From Achromobacter sp. Marseille-Q4962 (GTDB taxonomy: Bacteria > Pseudomonadota > Gammaproteobacteria > Burkholderiales > Burkholderiaceae_B), in the NCBI RefSeq assembly GCF_943737005.1, contig NZ_CALSFU010000001.1, positions 302,670-366,669 of the forward strand: DNA of 64,000 nt. The letters run 5' to 3'. Below are positions 1 through 9,146 of this stretch, piece after piece. Made by a program: the position numbers and the translations under genes. Every line of letters starts with the position of its first letter. The stretch's first letter is position 1. The notes under the pieces were generated by a model, which made no database searches, was not told where the DNA came from, and worked only from the letters and a program-made list of their open reading frames with translations.

Positions 1-645
1 GGTATGGCGGCCGCGCAGCAGGTACCAGGCGCTGATGGACATCACGAACATGGCGCCGGCCACATAGCCCGCGCTCACCGTGTGCACGAACTTGGCCTGG
101 GCCACGGGATTGAAGAGCACCGAAGCGAAGTCGGTCATCTCCATGCGCATGGTGTCGGGGTTGAACACCGCGCCCACCGGGTTCTGCATCCAGCCGTTGG
201 CGATGAGGATCCACAGCGCGGACAGGTTGGTGCCGAAGGCCACCAGCCAGGTCACGACCAGGTGGCTCACCTTGGACATGCGGTTCCAGCCGAAAAAGAA
301 CAGGCCGACGAAGGTGGCTTCCAGGAAGAAGGCCATCAGCCCTTCGAGCGCGAGCGGCGCGCCGAAGATGTCGCCCACGTAGTGGCTGTAGTACGACCAG
401 TTCATGCCGAACTGGAACTCCATGACCACGCCCGTGGCCACGCCCAGCGCGAAGTTGATGCCGAAGAGCGTGCCCCAGAACATGGTCATGCGCTTCCAGA
501 TCTGGCGGCCGGTCATGACGTACACGCTCTCCATGATGGCCAGGATGAAAGAGAGGCCGAGCGTGAGGGGAACGAAGAGAAAGTGATAAAGCGCCGTCGC
601 GGCAAACTGGAATCGCGACAGGTTGACGACGTCGAGATCAATCAT
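1..645 (-). CDS. cydA: Cytochrome bd ubiquinol oxidase subunit I (partial, N-terminal 215 residues)
   Basis: Quinol-oxidising subunit of the membrane terminal oxidase bd, a high-affinity respiratory oxidase. The gene starts at 645 and runs off the left edge of the window, so about the first 215 codons are present. The translation follows the known CydA pattern closely: an early [11 protein letters not shown] segment with the histidine expected to bind haem b595, the [18 protein letters not shown] block, the [11 protein letters not shown] helix and KFVHTV with the expected haem b558 histidine. Several hydrophobic helices are visible. It lies downstream of and on the same strand as a GbsR/MarR regulator, which may control it. 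cydB would be expected next, outside the window. Confidence 0.95.
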   Translation of the reverse strand, partial: MIDLDVVNLSRFQFAATALYHFLFVPLTLGLSFILAIMESVYVMTGRQIWKRMTMFWGTLFGINFALGVATGVVMEFQFGMNWSYYSHYVGDIFGAPLALEGLMAFFLEATFVGLFFFGWNRMSKVSHLVVTWLVAFGTNLSALWILIANGWMQNPVGAVFNPDTMRMEMTDFASVLFNPVAQAKFVHTVSAGYVAGAMFVMSISAWYLLRGRHT

Positions 646-766
646 TGTTGCGCTCCCAAGGATTCGAGATGCCGCAGCAACCGGCGTGGTTCCCAGGCCG
701 TCTCTCGCGCCATGATACGGGCGTTGGATACAACTTCATAGAGGTTTCCTGAAAAATTGGGGCGGA

Positions 767-1312
767 TCAGCTCTTGCCCCGGAGTTTGCCGGCGAAACCC
801 AGCACCTTCTGCACTTTCGAGCCGAGCTTCATCAGGCTCTGCAGGGTTTCGGGCGGCAGACGCTGAACCTCATCGAACCATCCGGTAGACAGTTCGATGA
901 GCTCCAGCATTTCGGTCATGCGCTGTTGCGCGTAGCTATCGCCCGGCGCCTTGGCCGGCTCGAGCAGCGAATCGCGCAGCAGCGTCAGGGTGGGATCGAC
1001 TTCGCGCTTGCGCTTTTCTTCCATCAGGATGCGGAAGATTTCCCACACGTCCTTGGGCGTCTCGAAATAGTCGCGGCGGTCGCCCACCTGGTGCATCAGC
1101 CGCACGAGCCGCCACGATTGCAGCTCCTTGAGGCCCAGGCTGACGTTGGAACGGGAAAAGCCCAGGGTCTCGGCGATGTCGTCCGCGTTGAGCGGTGTGG
1201 GCGACAGGAACAGCAGCGCATAGATCTGGCCGACGGTCCGGTTCACCCCCCATCGGCTGCCCATTTCGCCGAAGTGCAGGACGAAACGCTCGTTTTGAGG
1301 TGAAAGTTCCAT
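767..1312 (-). CDS. GbsR/MarR-family transcriptional regulator
   Basis: Predicted winged-helix DNA-binding repressor of about 181 residues. A winged-helix region is visible in the first 90 residues (LNADDIAETLGFSRSNVSLG as recognition helix, then LVRLMHQVGDRRDYFE as wing), followed by a helical C-terminal half as in the GbsR group. I start it at the ATG at 1312, which has an AGGCGG ribosome-binding site directly upstream; a longer frame opens with TTG at 1351 but has no such site. The next gene on this strand is cydA, 121 nt downstream, so control of the bd oxidase is the natural guess. The ligand is unknown. Confidence 0.8.
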   Translation of the reverse strand: MELSPQNERFVLHFGEMGSRWGVNRTVGQIYALLFLSPTPLNADDIAETLGFSRSNVSLGLKELQSWRLVRLMHQVGDRRDYFETPKDVWEIFRILMEEKRKREVDPTLTLLRDSLLEPAKAPGDSYAQQRMTEMLELIELSTGWFDEVQRLPPETLQSLMKLGSKVQKVLGFAGKLRGKS

Positions 1313-1558
1313 GACCGCCTGTGCGATGGCCCCGCAGGGCCGTTCTGACAATTTTAGTTACGCTGGTTCTAGTTTTTTTTGAAATTATCGAACAAACTGT
1401 GATGAAGCGCAAATCCATTCCGCGAAAATGGGCATGCGACGGCGCGCAGTGTATCGGCCGGGCGGCGGGCCGGACCCGGCTTTACGTCCCCGATTCGCGG
1501 CTTTATTGATCTGGCGCAAGAAAAAAGCGCGCCGCCCCCGGGCAGCCTTCCGATGGCG
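1313..1558. other. Intergenic region upstream of the GbsR-type gene
   Basis: No gene seen. The stretch from about 1345 to 1400 is clearly A/T-rich against its surroundings and on the minus strand contains TAAAAT about 40 nt before the regulator ATG, a possible -10, but I find no convincing -35. The rest is GC-rich and carries no open frame I would defend. Confidence 0.5.
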
Positions 1559-1587
1559 AAAAAAAACGGGCGCCATGGCGCCCGTTT
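1559..1587 (-). terminator. Intrinsic terminator of purT
   Basis: A perfect 24-nt palindrome at 1564-1587 (arm AAACGGGCGCCA) is followed on the minus strand by a run of eight T residues (the A run at 1559-1566). It sits 44 nt past the purT stop and points the right way for it. Confidence 0.9.
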
Positions 1588-1630
1588 CCCGGGAAATCCG
1601 GATGCGGCCCCGCCGGCCGCCGGAATGGGG

Positions 1631-2848
1631 TCAACCGGCCTTGACCGACACCGCGGCCGACACCCGCTTGGCCTTGGCGCGCGCCTCGGCCACGTCGTCG
1701 GCCACCGCCAGTCCCACGCCCATGCGGCGCTTCACGTAGGATTCGGGCTTGCCGAACAGGCGGATATCGGTGCCAGGCTCGGCCAGGGCCTCGGCCACGT
1801 TGTGGAAGCCGACCGCGCCGGCATCCACGCCGCCGTAGATGACGCAGCTGGCGCCCGGCTGGCGCAGCCGGGTATCGACCGGCAGGCCCAGCAGCGCGCG
1901 CGCATGCAGCTCGAACTCGCTCTGCGCCTGGGTAATCATGGTGACCATGCCCGTATCGTGCGGACGCGGGCTGACCTCCGAGAACCACACGTCGTCGCCC
2001 GCCACGAAAAGCTCCACGCCGAAAATGCCCAGGCCGCCCAGGTTGGAAGTGACCGCCAGCGCGATCTCGCGCGCCCGCTCCAGGGCCGCGGGCGACATGG
2101 GGTGCGGCTGCCAGCTTTCGACATAATCGCCGTCCACCTGCTTGTGGCCGATGGGCTCGCAATAGCGGGTTTCGATCTGGCCGTCGGCGCCGCGGGCGCG
2201 CACGGTGAGCAGGGTGATTTCGTAGTCGAAGCGCACGAAGCCCTCAACGATGGCCCGCCCCTTGCCCACGCGGCCGCCCTCCTGGCAGTAGCGCCAGGCG
2301 GCCGGAATGTCGTCGGCGCTCTTGAGCACCGACTGGCCCTTGCCCGAGGACGACATGACCGGCTTGAGCACGCAGGGATAGCCGACGCCCCCGTCGATGG
2401 CCTCGCGCAACGCCTCCTCGGAATCGACGAACCGATAGGGCGAGGTGGGCAGGCCCAGGGTTTCGGCGGCCAGGCGGCGGATGCCTTCGCGATTCATGGT
2501 GAGATGGGCGGCGCGGGCGGTGGGCGTCACGCGCGCCGCGCCCGCGGCCTCCAGCTCGACCAGCAGGTCGGTGGCAATGGCCTCGATTTCAGGGACAATG
2601 ACGTGCGGCCGCTCCTGCTCGATGATTTTGCGCAGGGCCTCGGCGTCGGTCATGGGCACCACGTGCGCGCGGTGCGCAACCTGGTGGCCGGGCGCGTCCG
2701 CGTAGCGGTCCACCGCGATGACTTCCACTCCCAGCCGCTGCAGGGCGATGGCGACCTCCTTGCCCAATTCGCCCGCGCCGAGCAGCATGACGCGGGTGGC
2801 CAGGGGAGAAAGCGGCGTACCAAGAACGGGGCTGGGAATGCGGGACAT
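1631..2848 (-). CDS. purT: Formate-dependent phosphoribosylglycinamide formyltransferase
   Basis: ATP-grasp enzyme of purine synthesis that forms FGAR from GAR, formate and ATP, an alternative to the folate-dependent PurN step. The 405-residue product has the N-terminal nucleotide-binding start ([20 protein letters not shown]), the ATP-grasp core ([17 protein letters not shown]) and the metal-binding [14 protein letters not shown] motif typical of PurT. Length fits the family (about 390). The ATG at 2848 is preceded by an AGGTCC-type weak ribosome site. It is divergent from kdsD with about 105 nt between the starts and ends in its own terminator, so it is a single-gene unit. Confidence 0.95.
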   Translation of the reverse strand: MSRIPSPVLGTPLSPLATRVMLLGAGELGKEVAIALQRLGVEVIAVDRYADAPGHQVAHRAHVVPMTDAEALRKIIEQERPHVIVPEIEAIATDLLVELEAAGAARVTPTARAAHLTMNREGIRRLAAETLGLPTSPYRFVDSEEALREAIDGGVGYPCVLKPVMSSSGKGQSVLKSADDIPAAWRYCQEGGRVGKGRAIVEGFVRFDYEITLLTVRARGADGQIETRYCEPIGHKQVDGDYVESWQPHPMSPAALERAREIALAVTSNLGGLGIFGVELFVAGDDVWFSEVSPRPHDTGMVTMITQAQSEFELHARALLGLPVDTRLRQPGASCVIYGGVDAGAVGFHNVAEALAEPGTDIRLFGKPESYVKRRMGVGLAVADDVAEARAKAKRVSAAVSVKAG

Positions 2849-2941
2849 GGATCGGACCTGAACGTGTGAATTAAGACGGGCGGCAAAAGAGCCGCCAGCA
2901 TGCCATACCCCCCAGGCGGGGGCAAACCCGCCGCCTGATAT

Positions 2942-2947
2942 TAAAAT
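2942..2947 (+). promoter_or_regulatory. -10-like TAAAAT just before kdsD (possible leaderless start)
   Basis: TAAAAT ends 6 nt before the kdsD ATG at 2954 and no Shine-Dalgarno sequence is present in between. Transcription would then begin at or next to the start codon. No good -35 is visible, which lowers confidence. Confidence 0.35.
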
Positions 2948-2953
2948 CCCGCC

Positions 2954-3943
2954 ATGACCGACCATCCCACCATAACTTCCGAAACCGCGCTGGCATCTGC
3001 GCGCAGAACGCTGCAAATCGAAAGCCAGGGCCTGCACGACCTCGCCGCCCGGCTGGACGAGCGTTTCGCCCGTGTCGTGGACATGCTGCTCGCATGCCGC
3101 GGCCGGGTGGTGGTCAGCGGCATCGGCAAGACCGGCCACATCGCGCGCAAGATCGCCGCCACGCTGGCCTCGACGGGCACGCCGGCCTTCTTCATGCACG
3201 CAGCCGAGGCGGTGCACGGCGACCTGGGCATGATTACCCGCGACGACGTGCTGATCGCCATTTCCTATTCCGGCACGGGCCAGGAACTGCTGACCGTGCT
3301 GCCCGTGGTGCGCCGCATGGGCGCCGGGCTGGTGGCCATTACCGGCAATCCGCAATCCGAGCTGGCGCGGCTGGCCGACATCCACCTGGACGCCAGCGTG
3401 GCCCAGGAGGCCTGCCCGCTGAACCTGGCCCCCACGGCCAGCACCACCGCCGCGCTGGCCCTGGGCGACGCGCTGGCCGTGGCGTGCCTCGAGGCGCGCG
3501 GCTTCAGTCCGCAGGACTTCGCCCGCTCGCATCCGGGCGGCGCGCTGGGCCGCCGGCTGCTCACGCACGTCCGCGACGTCATGCGCAAGGGCGACGCCCT
3601 GCCCATTGTCACGGCGGGCACGCCCGTTTCCCGCGCCCTGGAGGTCATGTCGGCCAAGGGCATGGGCATGACGGTGGTCACCGATCCCCGGCAGCAGCCG
3701 CTGGGCATCTTCACCGACGGCGACCTGCGCCGCCTGATCGCGCGCCACGGCGACATCCGCAGCCTGCAGGTGGACGCCGGCATGACCCGCTCTCCGCGCA
3801 CCATCAACCCCGATGCGCTGGCGGTCGAAGCCGCCCAGCAAATGGACGAACAAAGGCTCAATCACATGCTCGTGGTGGACCGCGACGGCAAGCTGCTCGG
3901 CGCGCTGCACATGCACGACCTGATGGCCGCAAAGGTGGTATGA
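2954..3943 (+). CDS. kdsD: D-arabinose 5-phosphate isomerase (KpsF/GutQ family)
   Basis: Cytoplasmic isomerase converting ribulose 5-phosphate to arabinose 5-phosphate, the first committed precursor of the LPS sugar Kdo. The 329-residue product has an N-terminal SIS sugar-phosphate domain ([20 protein letters not shown] near residue 50, then ISYSGTGQE) and two C-terminal CBS repeats (from about residue 205 and about 275). Size and domain order are standard for KdsD. It opens a run of Kdo/LPS-transport genes and its stop overlaps the ATG of kdsC (ATGA), so the two are translationally coupled. Confidence 0.95.
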   Translation: MTDHPTITSETALASARRTLQIESQGLHDLAARLDERFARVVDMLLACRGRVVVSGIGKTGHIARKIAATLASTGTPAFFMHAAEAVHGDLGMITRDDVLIAISYSGTGQELLTVLPVVRRMGAGLVAITGNPQSELARLADIHLDASVAQEACPLNLAPTASTTAALALGDALAVACLEARGFSPQDFARSHPGGALGRRLLTHVRDVMRKGDALPIVTAGTPVSRALEVMSAKGMGMTVVTDPRQQPLGIFTDGDLRRLIARHGDIRSLQVDAGMTRSPRTINPDALAVEAAQQMDEQRLNHMLVVDRDGKLLGALHMHDLMAAKVV

Positions 3944-4548
3944 CAATGAATCTCCCCCGCTCCGTGCCCCACCCCGCCGAGGCCCTGGTCCTCGCGCGGA
4001 TCGCGCCCGCCGTGCGCGAACGCGCCGCGGCCGTGCGCCTGATGGTGTTCGACGTGGACGGCGTGCTGACCGACGGCAGCCTCTACTACGGCGACAACGG
4101 CGAAGTGCAGAAGCGCTTCCACGTGCTGGACGGCCACGGCCTGCGCCTGCTCCTGGAAGGCGGTTTCAAGGTCGCGCTCATGACGGGCCGATCCGGCCCC
4201 ATCGTGGCGCGCCGCGCCGCCGAGCTGGGCATCGCCGAGGTGATACAGGGCGTGCGCGACAAGGGCGCGGCGCTGGCCGAACTTGCGCAGCGTTCGTCGG
4301 TCCAACTCGACCAGACCGGCTATATGGGCGATGACATCATCGACCTGCCGGCGATGCAGCGCGCGGGCTTCGCCGCCAGCGTGCCCAACGCCCCGGGCTA
4401 CGTCAGCCAGGCGGCGCACTGGGTGGCCAGCCAGCCCGGCGGCAGCGGCGCGGTGCGCGAGTGCTGCGACCTGCTGCTGGCGTCGCAAGGCCGGCTGGGC
4501 GCGCTGCTGGCCGCGCCTGGCGTGCTCGGCCCGGGCGCCATCCAGTGA
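3940..4548 (+). CDS. kdsC: 3-deoxy-D-manno-octulosonate 8-phosphate phosphatase
   Basis: HAD-family phosphatase that removes phosphate from Kdo 8-phosphate, giving Kdo for lipid A attachment. The 202-residue product shows HAD motif I ([13 protein letters not shown] with both aspartates), motif II (ALMTGRSG) and motif IV ([13 protein letters not shown]). It has a short N-terminal extension relative to E. coli KdsC (188 residues). The ATG at 3940 overlaps the kdsD stop; a second ATG at 3946 is an alternative. Confidence 0.94.
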   Translation: MTMNLPRSVPHPAEALVLARIAPAVRERAAAVRLMVFDVDGVLTDGSLYYGDNGEVQKRFHVLDGHGLRLLLEGGFKVALMTGRSGPIVARRAAELGIAEVIQGVRDKGAALAELAQRSSVQLDQTGYMGDDIIDLPAMQRAGFAASVPNAPGYVSQAAHWVASQPGGSGAVRECCDLLLASQGRLGALLAAPGVLGPGAIQ

Positions 4549-4573
4549 CGCGCCCCACCGAGTTCCCCTGCCC

Positions 4574-5206
4574 ATGAAAGACCGCCTGCCCTCCCTCATC
4601 GCGCTGTTCCTGCTGCTGGTGCTCGTCCTGTGCAGCTGGTGGGCGGCCGATTACGCCCAACGCGCCGTGCAGGTCGACCCGCCGCGCCGCATCACCCACG
4701 AAATCGACGCCTGGTCGCGCGATTTCGTCATGCTGCGCACCGACCCCACCGGCAAGCCCATCAACCGCCTGGAAGGCGTCTACGCCGAACATTTCCCGGA
4801 CGACGACTCCTACCACATCACCACGCCGCGCGCGGTCGGCCAGCGCGAAGACAGCCCCATCACCGTGGCGGTCTCCAAGACCGCCGTCATGGAAGAAGGC
4901 GGCAAGCGCATCGTCATGAACGGCGACGCCCACGTGCACCGCCAGCCCGACGCCAACAACGACGTGCTGGACGTGCGCAGCCAGCAGCTCATCCTGCTGC
5001 CGGACGAAGACCTGGTCTACACCGACCTGCCCGCCCAGGTCCTGAAAGGCCGCTCGCGGATGAACGGCACCGGCATGCGCTACAACAACAAGACCCGCCA
5101 ACTGCAGGTTTCCTCCTCCACCGACGTGGAGATCTCGGGCGACGAAACCCGCAAGCGCCGCGAGACCGAGATTCCCGCCCACAACACTGACCAGAAGAAA
5201 CCATGA
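4574..5206 (+). CDS. lptC: LPS export system protein LptC
   Basis: Bitopic inner-membrane protein that takes LPS from LptB2FG and passes it to LptA. The 210-residue product has one N-terminal membrane helix (about residues 7-27, [20 protein letters not shown]) followed by a periplasmic beta-jellyroll sequence with the typical [12 protein letters not shown] and [13 protein letters not shown] stretches. It lies 25 nt after kdsC and its stop overlaps the lptA start by 4 nt. LptC sequences diverge strongly, so position in the operon is part of the evidence. Confidence 0.92.
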   Translation: MKDRLPSLIALFLLLVLVLCSWWAADYAQRAVQVDPPRRITHEIDAWSRDFVMLRTDPTGKPINRLEGVYAEHFPDDDSYHITTPRAVGQREDSPITVAVSKTAVMEEGGKRIVMNGDAHVHRQPDANNDVLDVRSQQLILLPDEDLVYTDLPAQVLKGRSRMNGTGMRYNNKTRQLQVSSSTDVEISGDETRKRRETEIPAHNTDQKKP

Positions 5207-5856
5207 CCGATCTCCGGATTGTCCTCGCCCCGACGGCGCGCCTGATGGCGGCCGCCCTGCTGACGGCGGCGGCGCTCGCGCCCGCTTGCGCCGCGGACGC
5301 CAAGAAGCCCGCCGCGCCGGCCGAGGAGCCGAGCACGCTGATCCTGTCGGACACGCTGCACTACGACGACGTCAAGCGCCAGAGCATCTTCACCGGAAAC
5401 GTCCACATGACGCGCGGCCTCATGACGCTGACGTCCGACACGCTCGAGATGCACGAAGACAAGGACGGCAACCAGTACGGCACGGCGACGGCCGACAAGG
5501 GCAAGGTCGTCACCATCCGCCAGGAGCGTCCGGAGAATTTCGAACTCATCGAGGGCAAGGGCCTGCGCGCCGAATACGATGGCACCAAGAGCACGTTCGA
5601 CCTGATCGGTCAGGCCGTGGTGGTGCGCTACGTCTGTGGCAAGCCGCTGGACACCATACGCGGCGAGCGGGTGCGCTACAACGAAAAAAGCGGCACCTAC
5701 GAAGCGCAAGGCGGCCCCAATTCGGCGGCCGCCGGCGGCCGCGTACGCTCGCTGGCCGAGCCGCGCGCCAAGTCGGACGCCCTCGTCGCCGAATGCCGCG
5801 CCAAGCAGCAGCAAGGCAAGCAGCCGGCCCAGAACACCACCAAGAAGGGGCGTTAA
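5203..5856 (+). CDS. lptA: LPS transport periplasmic protein LptA
   Basis: Periplasmic bridge protein carrying LPS from LptC to the outer-membrane LptDE translocon. The 217-residue product has a signal peptide ending near residue 29 ([10 protein letters not shown]) and then the OstA-like beta-jellyroll core ([33 protein letters not shown]). The C-terminus is Lys/Gln-rich. Translation is probably coupled to lptC through the ATGA overlap. Confidence 0.93.
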   Translation: MTDLRIVLAPTARLMAAALLTAAALAPACAADAKKPAAPAEEPSTLILSDTLHYDDVKRQSIFTGNVHMTRGLMTLTSDTLEMHEDKDGNQYGTATADKGKVVTIRQERPENFELIEGKGLRAEYDGTKSTFDLIGQAVVVRYVCGKPLDTIRGERVRYNEKSGTYEAQGGPNSAAAGGRVRSLAEPRAKSDALVAECRAKQQQGKQPAQNTTKKGR

Positions 5857-5888
5857 GCGCGCTTTCCCAACCCCCATTTGCAGCCACG

Positions 5889-6683
5889 ATGAACCAACCC
5901 TCCGTGCCGTCTCCCGTCACCTCCGCGCCGCTGGGCGTCAAACAAGGCAGCCTGCGCGCCACCGGACTGCGCAAGACCTACAACGGCCGCACCGTGGTGC
6001 AGGATGTGTCCCTGTCCGTCAACAGCGGCGAAGTGGTGGGATTGCTCGGGCCAAACGGCGCGGGCAAGACCACCAGCTTCTACATGATCGTCGGGCTGGT
6101 TCCCGCCGATGCCGGCCGCATCGAAATCGACGACGGCAACATCACGGCCATGCCCATCCACAAGCGGGCGCGCATGGGTCTGTCGTACCTGCCCCAGGAC
6201 GCCTCGGTGTTCCGACGCCTCACGGTGGAGCAGAATATCCGCGCCGTGCTCGAACTGCAGTTCGACGCGCACGGCAAGAACCTGTCCACGGCCCGGATCA
6301 ACGAACAGCTCGAATTGCTGCTGGAAGAACTGCAGATCGGCCATATCCGCAGCAATACGGCCATTTCGCTGTCGGGCGGCGAACGCCGCCGCGTGGAGAT
6401 CGCGCGCGCGCTGGCCACCAGCCCGCGCTTCATCCTGCTGGACGAACCCTTCGCCGGCGTGGACCCCATCGCCGTGATCGAGATCCAGCGCATTGTGCGC
6501 TTTCTCAAGGGACGGGGCATCGGCGTGCTCATCACCGACCACAACGTGCGTGAAACCCTGGGCATCTGCGACCGCGCCTACATCATCAGCGAAGGCAAGG
6601 TGCTCACCGACGGCCATCCGGATGAAATCGTGGGCGACCCCGCCGTGCGCCGGGTCTACCTGGGCGAGCATTTCCGCATGTAA
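5889..6683 (+). CDS. lptB: LPS export ABC transporter ATP-binding protein LptB
   Basis: Cytoplasmic ATPase powering LPS extraction by LptB2FG. The 264-residue product has Walker A GPNGAGKT at 54-61, the signature [15 protein letters not shown], Walker [13 protein letters not shown] and the switch-region DHNVRETL. Relative to E. coli LptB (241 residues) it has about 20 extra residues at the N-terminus. It lies 32 nt after lptA and ends the LPS block; in many proteobacteria rpoN follows, but here the next gene is hpf. Confidence 0.96.
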   Translation: MNQPSVPSPVTSAPLGVKQGSLRATGLRKTYNGRTVVQDVSLSVNSGEVVGLLGPNGAGKTTSFYMIVGLVPADAGRIEIDDGNITAMPIHKRARMGLSYLPQDASVFRRLTVEQNIRAVLELQFDAHGKNLSTARINEQLELLLEELQIGHIRSNTAISLSGGERRRVEIARALATSPRFILLDEPFAGVDPIAVIEIQRIVRFLKGRGIGVLITDHNVRETLGICDRAYIISEGKVLTDGHPDEIVGDPAVRRVYLGEHFRM

Positions 6684-6769
6684 CGCGCGCCCTCGCGAGG
6701 CGGCATCCGCCCCCTTCGTCACGGCCCGGGATCATCCATAAAAGTGTCATGGACTTGCGGCAGATCAGC

Positions 6770-6797
6770 TTGTTTTATCGGCCCGAGTCTATACACT
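6770..6797 (+). promoter_or_regulatory. Putative sigma-70 promoter of hpf
   Basis: TTGTTT (6770-6775) and TACACT (6792-6797) with a 16-nt spacer, in the 213-nt gap after lptB. Predicted start of transcription is near 6804, giving a leader of roughly 90 nt before hpf. Confidence 0.5.
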
Positions 6798-6896
6798 AGT
6801 ACTACACAACCCGAATCACTGAACCAAGGAGAACGCCTAACGACTTCAACGCGCGCATTGCGCACCCATTTTCCTCTTTAGAAAGGAGAGCAAGCT

Positions 6897-7235
6897 ATGA
6901 ACCTGAGCATCTGCGGTCGTCACCTCGACGTCACCCCGGCCATCCGGGAATATGTCATGAACAAACTGGCGCGAGTGTTGCGGCATTTCGATCACGTCAT
7001 CGATACCCAGGTCATGCTCTCAGTTGAGCCCCTGCGGCATAAAGCCGAAATCACCATGCGTCTGAGCGGCAAGGACATCCATTGCGAAGCCACGGATGAA
7101 AATCTGTACGCCGCCATCGACTTGCTGGCAGACAAAGTCGACCGTCAGGTCATCAAGCACAAGGACAAGGTGCGTAGCCACACGGCCGAGTCCGTGAAGC
7201 GGCAAGCGGCGACACTCACGCCACCCCAGCAGTAA
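6897..7235 (+). CDS. hpf: Ribosome hibernation promoting factor (short type)
   Basis: Binds the 30S decoding region of idle ribosomes and drives formation of hibernating 100S dimers. The 112-residue product shows the RaiA/HPF beta-alpha fold from the first residue (MNLSICGRHLDVTPAIREYV) and the DENLYAAIDLLADKVDRQVIKHKDK helix. It lacks the C-terminal dimerisation domain of long HPF. A strong AAAGGAGAG site at 6882-6890 fixes the start. It sits at its usual place beside ptsN, though without rpoN in front. Confidence 0.94.
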   Translation: MNLSICGRHLDVTPAIREYVMNKLARVLRHFDHVIDTQVMLSVEPLRHKAEITMRLSGKDIHCEATDENLYAAIDLLADKVDRQVIKHKDKVRSHTAESVKRQAATLTPPQQ

Positions 7236-7636
7236 CCGCGCTTCACGCATGCTCGACGTGCGCTGGCAATGCAGTAAGTAACATTGCTGCCTGAGTCCCG
7301 GTGTCCCGCTGACCTTCCATGTTCAGCCGGGGCATCGGCAAACCGTCTTCCTCCCTTCCTTCTTTTCTTCTTTCCCGGCCCCCTGTTCACCCGTCCCGCC
7401 CGGCTTGCGCCTGGCCCGGTTCCGGCGAATCGGCGCATGCGCCGCGCACGAACGCGCGTATCACGCCCCGATGTCCAAAGGGTTTTCCCGGATTTTCCCT
7501 CTCAACCCGCCGCGCGGCGCCCCCATGAACCCCTCCCGCCATCCACAAGCCTGCGCGAAGCGACTATGCTTCGCTCTTGCGCCACGGTCTTGTGCGGGGA
7601 CAGACCCTCCGTATATTGCAGTGCGTCATATCAACC
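7236..7636. other. 401-nt intergenic region between hpf and ptsN
   Basis: No gene I can support. It contains an uninterrupted 31-nt pyrimidine run at 7346-7376 and otherwise GC-rich sequence with short chance frames in all phases. The ptsN promoter lies at its right end. No clear terminator hairpin with a T run follows hpf. Confidence 0.6.
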
Positions 7637-7642
7637 TATAAT
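7616..7642 (+). promoter_or_regulatory. Putative ptsN promoter placing the start of transcription at the ATG
   Basis: TTGCAG (7616-7621) and a perfect TATAAT (7637-7642), spacer 15 nt. The last base of the -10 is 7 nt from the ATG at 7650 and there is no ribosome-binding site, so the transcript would begin at the start codon. Confidence 0.5.
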
Positions 7643-7649
7643 GATCCGC

Positions 7650-8105
7650 ATGAATCATTTGTCGCGCATTCTTCCCGCCGGCAACATCGTGCTCGACATG
7701 CTTGCCACGAGCAAGAAACGGGCGTTCGAGCAGGCCGGCCTTCTTTTCGAGAACAACCATGGCCTGGCGCGCGCGCTCGTCTTCGACAGCCTGTTCGCCC
7801 GGGAACGCCTGGGGTCCACCGCGCTGGGACAGGGCGTGGCCGTGCCTCACGGCCGCGTGAAAGGGCTGGAACAGGCGCTGGCGGCGTTTATCCGCCTGGC
7901 GCAGCCCATTCCCTTCGACGCGCCCGACGGCCAGCCCGTTTCCATGCTGATGTGCCTGCTGGTGCCCGAGGCCGCCACGCAGCAGCACCTGGACATCCTG
8001 GCCGAACTCGCCCAGCTCATGTCGAACAAGGCGCTGCGCGAGGCGCTGGCCACCGAGACCGACCCCGCCGTCGTGCATCGCATGCTCACCACCGGTCAAC
8101 TCTGA
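7650..8105 (+). CDS. ptsN: Nitrogen-PTS enzyme IIA (EIIA-Ntr)
   Basis: Regulatory phosphocarrier of the PTS-Ntr chain, affecting potassium, nitrogen and stress responses. The 151-residue product is a single EIIA domain with the phosphorylated histidine in [10 protein letters not shown] (His67 from this start). I choose the ATG at 7650 because the TATAAT at 7637-7642 overlaps the alternative ATG at 7641. No Shine-Dalgarno sequence is present for either. hprK follows 19 nt later, as in other betaproteobacteria. Confidence 0.93.
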   Translation: MNHLSRILPAGNIVLDMLATSKKRAFEQAGLLFENNHGLARALVFDSLFARERLGSTALGQGVAVPHGRVKGLEQALAAFIRLAQPIPFDAPDGQPVSMLMCLLVPEAATQQHLDILAELAQLMSNKALREALATETDPAVVHRMLTTGQL

Positions 8106-8124
8106 TCCCCGCAAAGACGCTGCC

Positions 8125-9051
8125 ATGCTCACGGTGCAGGAACTCGTCGACGACAACGCCGACAAAATCCCCTTCAACTGGATTGCCGGACAGGGCGCGG
8201 CCGACCGCGCCATTCCCGACGACGGCATGGCCGCCGCCGACCTGGTCGGCCACCTGAACCTCATCCACCCCTCGCGCATCCAGGTGTTCGGCCAGGAAGA
8301 GCTGGCCTACTACACCCGCTTCGACCTGCGCCGCCGCATGCACCACATGGACGAGCTGCTGATCGGCGGCGTGCCCGCCATCCTGCTCGCCGACGGCCTG
8401 ACGCCGCCGCAAGACCTCGTCGACCAGTGCGACCAGCACCAGGTGCCCCTGCTGTCCACGCCGGTCGCGGCCGCGCAGCTCATCGACCTGCTGCGCATCT
8501 ACCTGGGCAAGAAGCTCGCGCCCACCACCACGGTGCACGGCGTGTTCCTCGACGTGCTCGGCCTGGGCGTGCTGATCACGGGCGAGTCGGGCCTGGGCAA
8601 GAGCGAACTGGCGCTGGAGCTCATTTCGCGCGGACACGGCCTGGTGGCCGACGACGCGGTGGAGTTCTCGCGCACCGCGCCCAACATGATCGAAGGCCAC
8701 TGCCCGCAACTGCTGCAGAACCTGCTCGAAGTGCGCGGCCTGGGCCTGCTGGACATCCGCACCATTTTCGGCGAGACCTCGGTGCGCCGGAAGATGCGGC
8801 TCAAGCTCATCGTGCACCTGGTGCGGGCCACCGCGCAGGACAAGTTCGAGCGCCTGCCCTTGCAGGACATCACCCAGGACATGCTGGGCCTGCCGGTGCG
8901 CAAGGTCATGCTGCAGGTTGCGGCCGGCCGCAACCTCGCCGTGCTCGTCGAGGCCGCCGTGCGCAACACCATTCTCAAGCTGCGCGGCATCGACACCCTG
9001 GGCGAGTTCATGGAACGCCAGGCCATGGCGATCCTGCAAAGCAGCAAGTAA
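8125..9051 (+). CDS. hprK: HPr kinase/phosphorylase
   Basis: Bifunctional enzyme that phosphorylates and dephosphorylates a serine of HPr. The 308-residue product has an N-terminal domain (1 to about 130) and a kinase domain with the P-loop GESGLGKS at 153-160, followed by the family signature around [16 protein letters not shown]. Proteobacteria that have HprK usually keep it with ptsN, tying the PTS-Ntr chain to an HPr-Ser switch. rapZ, its normal next neighbour, is displaced by the two cytochrome genes at 9147-11187 on the other strand. Confidence 0.96.
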   Translation: MLTVQELVDDNADKIPFNWIAGQGAADRAIPDDGMAAADLVGHLNLIHPSRIQVFGQEELAYYTRFDLRRRMHHMDELLIGGVPAILLADGLTPPQDLVDQCDQHQVPLLSTPVAAAQLIDLLRIYLGKKLAPTTTVHGVFLDVLGLGVLITGESGLGKSELALELISRGHGLVADDAVEFSRTAPNMIEGHCPQLLQNLLEVRGLGLLDIRTIFGETSVRRKMRLKLIVHLVRATAQDKFERLPLQDITQDMLGLPVRKVMLQVAAGRNLAVLVEAAVRNTILKLRGIDTLGEFMERQAMAILQSSK

Positions 9052-9146
9052 CCGCAGCGCCCGCTCGCGCTGCGCGGCGGGTTCGTGGAATCCTCTCCCG
9101 GCGCAAGCGCCGCGGGCCTGCCCGGCAAGCCCGGCGGGCCGCGCCC

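Noticed and set aside
7284..7640. In-frame sequence upstream of ptsN that could extend it
   Set aside because: Composition is Pro/Ser/Arg-rich without conservation, and a TATAAT promoter sits at the real start.
9085..9140. G/C-rich inverted repeats between hprK and the triheme cytochrome gene as a terminator
   Set aside because: Pairing is imperfect and no T run follows in either direction; not strong enough to list.
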